The position numbers and the translations under genes were made by a program. Under the pieces are notes generated by a model. It searched no databases, had not been told where the DNA came from, and was given only the letters and a program-made list of their open reading frames with translations. Shown in pieces: positions 61,101-64,000 of a DNA stretch of 64,000 nt. The number at the start of each line of letters is the position of its first letter. Positions within the stretch are counted from its first letter, which is position 1. This DNA comes from Ciborinia camelliae (lineage: Eukaryota > Ascomycota > Leotiomycetes > Helotiales > Sclerotiniaceae): positions 1,161,388 to 1,225,387 of the forward strand of contig JANPYM010000012.1 in assembly GCA_025890175.1 (NCBI GenBank), in the 5' to 3' direction.

Positions 61101-61567
61101 AGCTGAATAATTCTACGTCGCGGAGGCTCCTTGGCTGTTGGAGGTGAATGTTTAAACAACCTTGATTGGAGGGAAGAGAGCGACAGTGAAGTCTTATTCT
61201 CATCTGAATAACCTCGAATTCGGAATAACCATATGCCGATATCCCTCAACATTTACGAGACAAAATTCAATCAGAGAACAATAGCAGACTACTTTTTCAG
61301 ATTCAAAACTCTTTCACCATCACCTTTGCACAAGAATCTTCTTCTGCTTGTCACCAAACTCCATAGATCGAGGAGATATTTTCGAGCTTGATCTACACCA
61401 ATTTGTCTCTAGATCCTCCTAATCAGAGTGTATCTTTTATCAAACACACACTGGAATTACAGAGTTATCTTGCTTATTACCTATTACCTTCGACTTCTGC
61501 ACCGTCTACTGCACAATTTACTGCGCGATTCACTTCATGATTCATATTAAGATCGAATCTTCTTTTA
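55119..61567. other. 6.4-kb intergenic region, no convincing gene
   Basis: Contains microsatellites (GATAGGGAG at about 55965, GATGGT at about 56187, GAATGAAT at about 56851, GTCGAT at 59661-59704, CCAATGT at 59743-59780) and ACCTAGGT palindromes (59522-59529 and 60266-60273). The longest open stretch is plus 58024-58527 (168 codons), which lacks an early ATG and matches nothing I know. The part from about 61.1 kb is the CT-rich promoter and leader of the next gene. Confidence 0.55.
59661..59780. repeat. two adjacent microsatellites (GTCGAT and CCAATGT units)
   Basis: 59661-59704 is a run of GATGTC/GTCGAT hexamers with single-base variants. 59743-59780 is a run of CCAATGT heptamers. They are separated by about 40 bp. 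Confidence 0.85.
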
Positions 61568-61660
61568 ATGAACAGTAAATTCGCCATCTACTGCATGATT
61601 CACTGCATGATTCACTACATGATCCACACCAATATCGCCGGGCAACTCTTCTTTGAATAG
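61568..61660 (+). promoter_or_regulatory. upstream ORF in the leader of the gene at 61750
   Basis: A 30-codon ORF 90 bp before the main ATG. It spans three near-repeats of TGCATGATTCAC, so it encodes a repeated Met-Ile-His unit with three internal ATGs. It could reduce translation of the main frame if it lies in the transcript. Confidence 0.4.
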
Positions 61661-61749
61661 ACTTCCACTTCTACATTTCTCAAGCAGCAAAACCTCCCGT
61701 CGCATTACAATTTACTAAAGTATAGACTGCTCTCTTCAGATACATCACC

Positions 61750-64000
61750 ATGTCTGGACGTTCGGCATATGTAAGAAAGGTCAAGGTGGACAAGAATAAC
61801 AAGGCAGGATATGATTATCTGAATAAAGATGACACACTCAAGGGCAAAGATCATACTCCCTCGATCAAGTCAGATCCTTCGATCTCCGAATTCCCTCGCG
61901 TGGATAGTGGAGCTATATCGAATTTCGCAGATCATACGGATTTTAGGAGATCAGAGGAGCGTTCAGCAAAATCAGTCCATAGCGTCCACTATGAGGCCGA
62001 ATATAACCCTGGATACGCCCGAATCAGAAGACCTGAAATGCCTGTTATCGAAACATCTGGGATCGAAAAGTCTGCTTTCCGTTCGAAGATGGAGAAGAGT
62101 AGCGAGAACTTCCGACAAAATTTCGCAAATGTCTTCAAGAAGAAGAAAGGTGGCAGAGAAGAACTAAACGACACCCCGCCCACAACACCAATTGGAGAGG
62201 AGAAGCATGAGTTGGCAGCAGAAGAAATGCAGTCATCGAATCAACAACTTACTAGTCCCGTAGGACAACCCCCACGCTACGCAAACCAGCCTGTCTACAA
62301 ACGAGTAGGAACCTCTAGGGGAGAACTTCCACCACTACCAGCGAAGACGAAATTATGGAGACGGAAAGGTCAACCGACTTTATTGTGGGACAAGGTTGGT
62401 GTCAGAGATTCAGATCTTTGGGACATAAAGGGAGATGTTCTGGTGTTCTATGCTAAAGAGGCAGGAGACAGTCAGATTTCGCACCCTGCTTTCAGATTGA
62501 CCTCTTATGTAGTTGAGGCAGTGGGGTCACCTTTGGTAGACAGACTACTTCATGAAGGTGTTATGGACGAAGTGGATACCAGGAGCGTCGCTGACTCTTA
62601 CCGAAACGACTCCAGCCGATCTAGACATCCGACTCCTCCTGGCTCCGAATCCAGCAAAAGTTTCGACGCCTCCCAGATCTCGTACAGATTTACATTACCA
62701 GCAGCCGGAAACGTTTCTGAGCAGGAGTTACTGAAATTCAAGCTGTCTTGGAGAAATGTATTTGCGGTATTTTCTACCAAAGGACTTGTTGGATACACTT
62801 TACACCAAGCATTAAACGATTTACAAGAGCGTTTCCAGGCCATTATGCCTCGACACCAGAGCGTTACTCACACTCTTGTCAACTATATCAAAGACATGGG
62901 CTGGCACGACCTTCGTGATGATCCAGAGTCAGCTTGCAGTATGCTGATCTTCAGTGAGCACAAGAAAATACACTGGCAACAAGGATGGCATGAAGCATTT
63001 GTTCATTGTGCTGGCATGTACAATCAGGTGGCCTTGCTACCCAGTTGGAAGAATGTTTCACCAACTACGAAGTTGATGCTCGACAAAGCCAGCGTTGAGA
63101 CCTCAACGAAAGTAGCCTATTGTGAAGGATTTTTGGCCAATTTCGACTACGGATCTTACTGGCCAGAAACTTCGAATCATCATGGCGTAAGCTCTCGTGA
63201 AGCTTTTGTTAAGCTTCAAGGTTTCTTTCGTGACCATTATTCGGATATGTTTGGGTCATGGCCTTCTTCTCCACCGGCTTCTAGGAATGTCGATGGCTGG
63301 CTTACCAGACTTATCATCAGAACTTTAGCAGCCGATTTTTATGCGCTTTATGACTACTTAGTCGATCGACAAGTAGTTTGGAACAGTTCGCAGGAGATGA
63401 ACGGCCGCAGATCTAATATTGTTCGTCCTGGTTCTCCAGAGTTTTGTCCCAATGGCCACGACTGTGAGTTCACCAGTTTGATCGAGCGATTTGACAGTCA
63501 TCACAACTTCCCGTCCATCCCTCATCCTTATCCTCGACTACCACAATCTTTCCCTCCTACCCAAGGAAGAATCACACAACTTGAAGCTAGAAAGTCCGCT
63601 CTAGCGTACACCGAGGCAACGAACATCTTCCTTCTCGAATACGAGGGTAACGATCTCGTGGAGGCATATATGCAATGGGAGAAGACAGATAGAATTGGTG
63701 AATGCGATCCAAGAAGTGCGCGTCGAGCTCGCTGGGTACTTGTTTACTTCATCTTGCAAACTCTGTCAACAATTGTTGTCGACAAACCAGAATTATTCCA
63801 TTCCGACGGGGTTGAATACTTTTTGTCCGGCAATGTAGAGCAACACCCTGCATGGATCGAAGATCAATCACTCAAACAACTGGCTGAGCATAATCGAAGC
63901 CATTGTTGGACTGTATCCTCGACATGGCAAAAACAAGGACGTGTCGAAAATAGTGGACTTGATTCTGTATCACAGAGACTTGAACACACTGCTACCACGT
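61750..64000 (+). CDS. large fungal protein of unknown function (3' end outside window)
   Basis: An uninterrupted frame from 61750 to the window end, at least 750 residues, without introns so far. The N-terminal 190 residues are polar and probably disordered, with a basic KMEKSS...VFKKKKGG patch. A conserved block follows (LPPLPAKTKLWRRKGQP, LLWDKVGVRDSDLWDIKGD), typical of a widespread uncharacterised Pezizomycotina family; I associate it with DUF8004 from memory, not certain. The GDVLVFYAKE, HPAFRLTSYVVE and later RARWVLVYFILQTLS segments suggest a globular, perhaps BTB-like, region. No signal peptide or transmembrane segment is seen. CACCATGTC is a good start context. The leader is long and CT-rich. 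Confidence 0.85.
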   Translation, partial: MSGRSAYVRKVKVDKNNKAGYDYLNKDDTLKGKDHTPSIKSDPSISEFPRVDSGAISNFADHTDFRRSEERSAKSVHSVHYEAEYNPGYARIRRPEMPVIETSGIEKSAFRSKMEKSSENFRQNFANVFKKKKGGREELNDTPPTTPIGEEKHELAAEEMQSSNQQLTSPVGQPPRYANQPVYKRVGTSRGELPPLPAKTKLWRRKGQPTLLWDKVGVRDSDLWDIKGDVLVFYAKEAGDSQISHPAFRLTSYVVEAVGSPLVDRLLHEGVMDEVDTRSVADSYRNDSSRSRHPTPPGSESSKSFDASQISYRFTLPAAGNVSEQELLKFKLSWRNVFAVFSTKGLVGYTLHQALNDLQERFQAIMPRHQSVTHTLVNYIKDMGWHDLRDDPESACSMLIFSEHKKIHWQQGWHEAFVHCAGMYNQVALLPSWKNVSPTTKLMLDKASVETSTKVAYCEGFLANFDYGSYWPETSNHHGVSSREAFVKLQGFFRDHYSDMFGSWPSSPPASRNVDGWLTRLIIRTLAADFYALYDYLVDRQVVWNSSQEMNGRRSNIVRPGSPEFCPNGHDCEFTSLIERFDSHHNFPSIPHPYPRLPQSFPPTQGRITQLEARKSALAYTEATNIFLLEYEGNDLVEAYMQWEKTDRIGECDPRSARRARWVLVYFILQTLSTIVVDKPELFHSDGVEYFLSGNVEQHPAWIEDQSLKQLAEHNRSHCWTVSSTWQKQGRVENSGLDSVSQRLEHTATT

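Overview
The window is nuclear DNA of a filamentous ascomycete (Pezizomycotina). Genes are interrupted by short GT-AG introns, mostly 48-110 nt. Typical fungal families are present: a Zn2Cys6 regulator, MFS permeases, a killer-toxin-like subgroup C chitinase, a multi-LysM secreted protein and an F-box-like protein. Intergenic DNA is AT-rich and rich in microsatellites. The overall style fits Leotiomycetes, perhaps Sclerotiniaceae, but that is inference; no species marker is visible.

Layout. 1-2.1 kb has no supportable gene. 2.1-11.6 kb holds ric8 (+), an amidase with nine introns, one of them GC-AG (+), a monocarboxylate-permease-like MFS gene (-), a Zn2Cys6 factor (-) and tRNA-Gln(TTG) (-). 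11.7-20.6 kb is gene-poor: one multispan membrane protein gene (14.1-16.4 kb) is flanked by two copies of a dispersed repeat that continues as an irregular array to 18.0 kb, and there are strong hairpins near 13.2 kb. 20.6-26.4 kb carries a DHA1-type MFS transporter (+), a small single-span protein (+) and a GT17 glycosyltransferase (-).

30.3-50.7 kb is a secretion-rich island. A CBM18-GH18 chitinase (-) stands head to head with a seven-LysM secreted protein (+). Next come an F-box-like protein (-), a headless M20 amidohydrolase remnant, a secreted Lys/Pro-rich protein (-), a Cys-rich, probably GPI-anchored protein (-), and an uncharacterised possibly secreted protein (+). 51.2-55.1 kb has COA6 (-) diverging from an AnmK-family sugar kinase (+), with a complete 451-bp MITE with TA target duplications in the shared promoter. 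55.1-61.7 kb shows no convincing gene. A large protein of unknown function starts at 61,750 and runs off the end.

Functionally, the clearest partnership is chitinase plus LysM. The pairing is known in other fungi, where the LysM partner is thought to handle chitin or protect the hypha's own wall. The chitinase's long C-terminal half, its dibasic sites and its alternative 3' ends are the least explained part of the window. Splice sites throughout were placed by reading frames and consensus, without transcripts.
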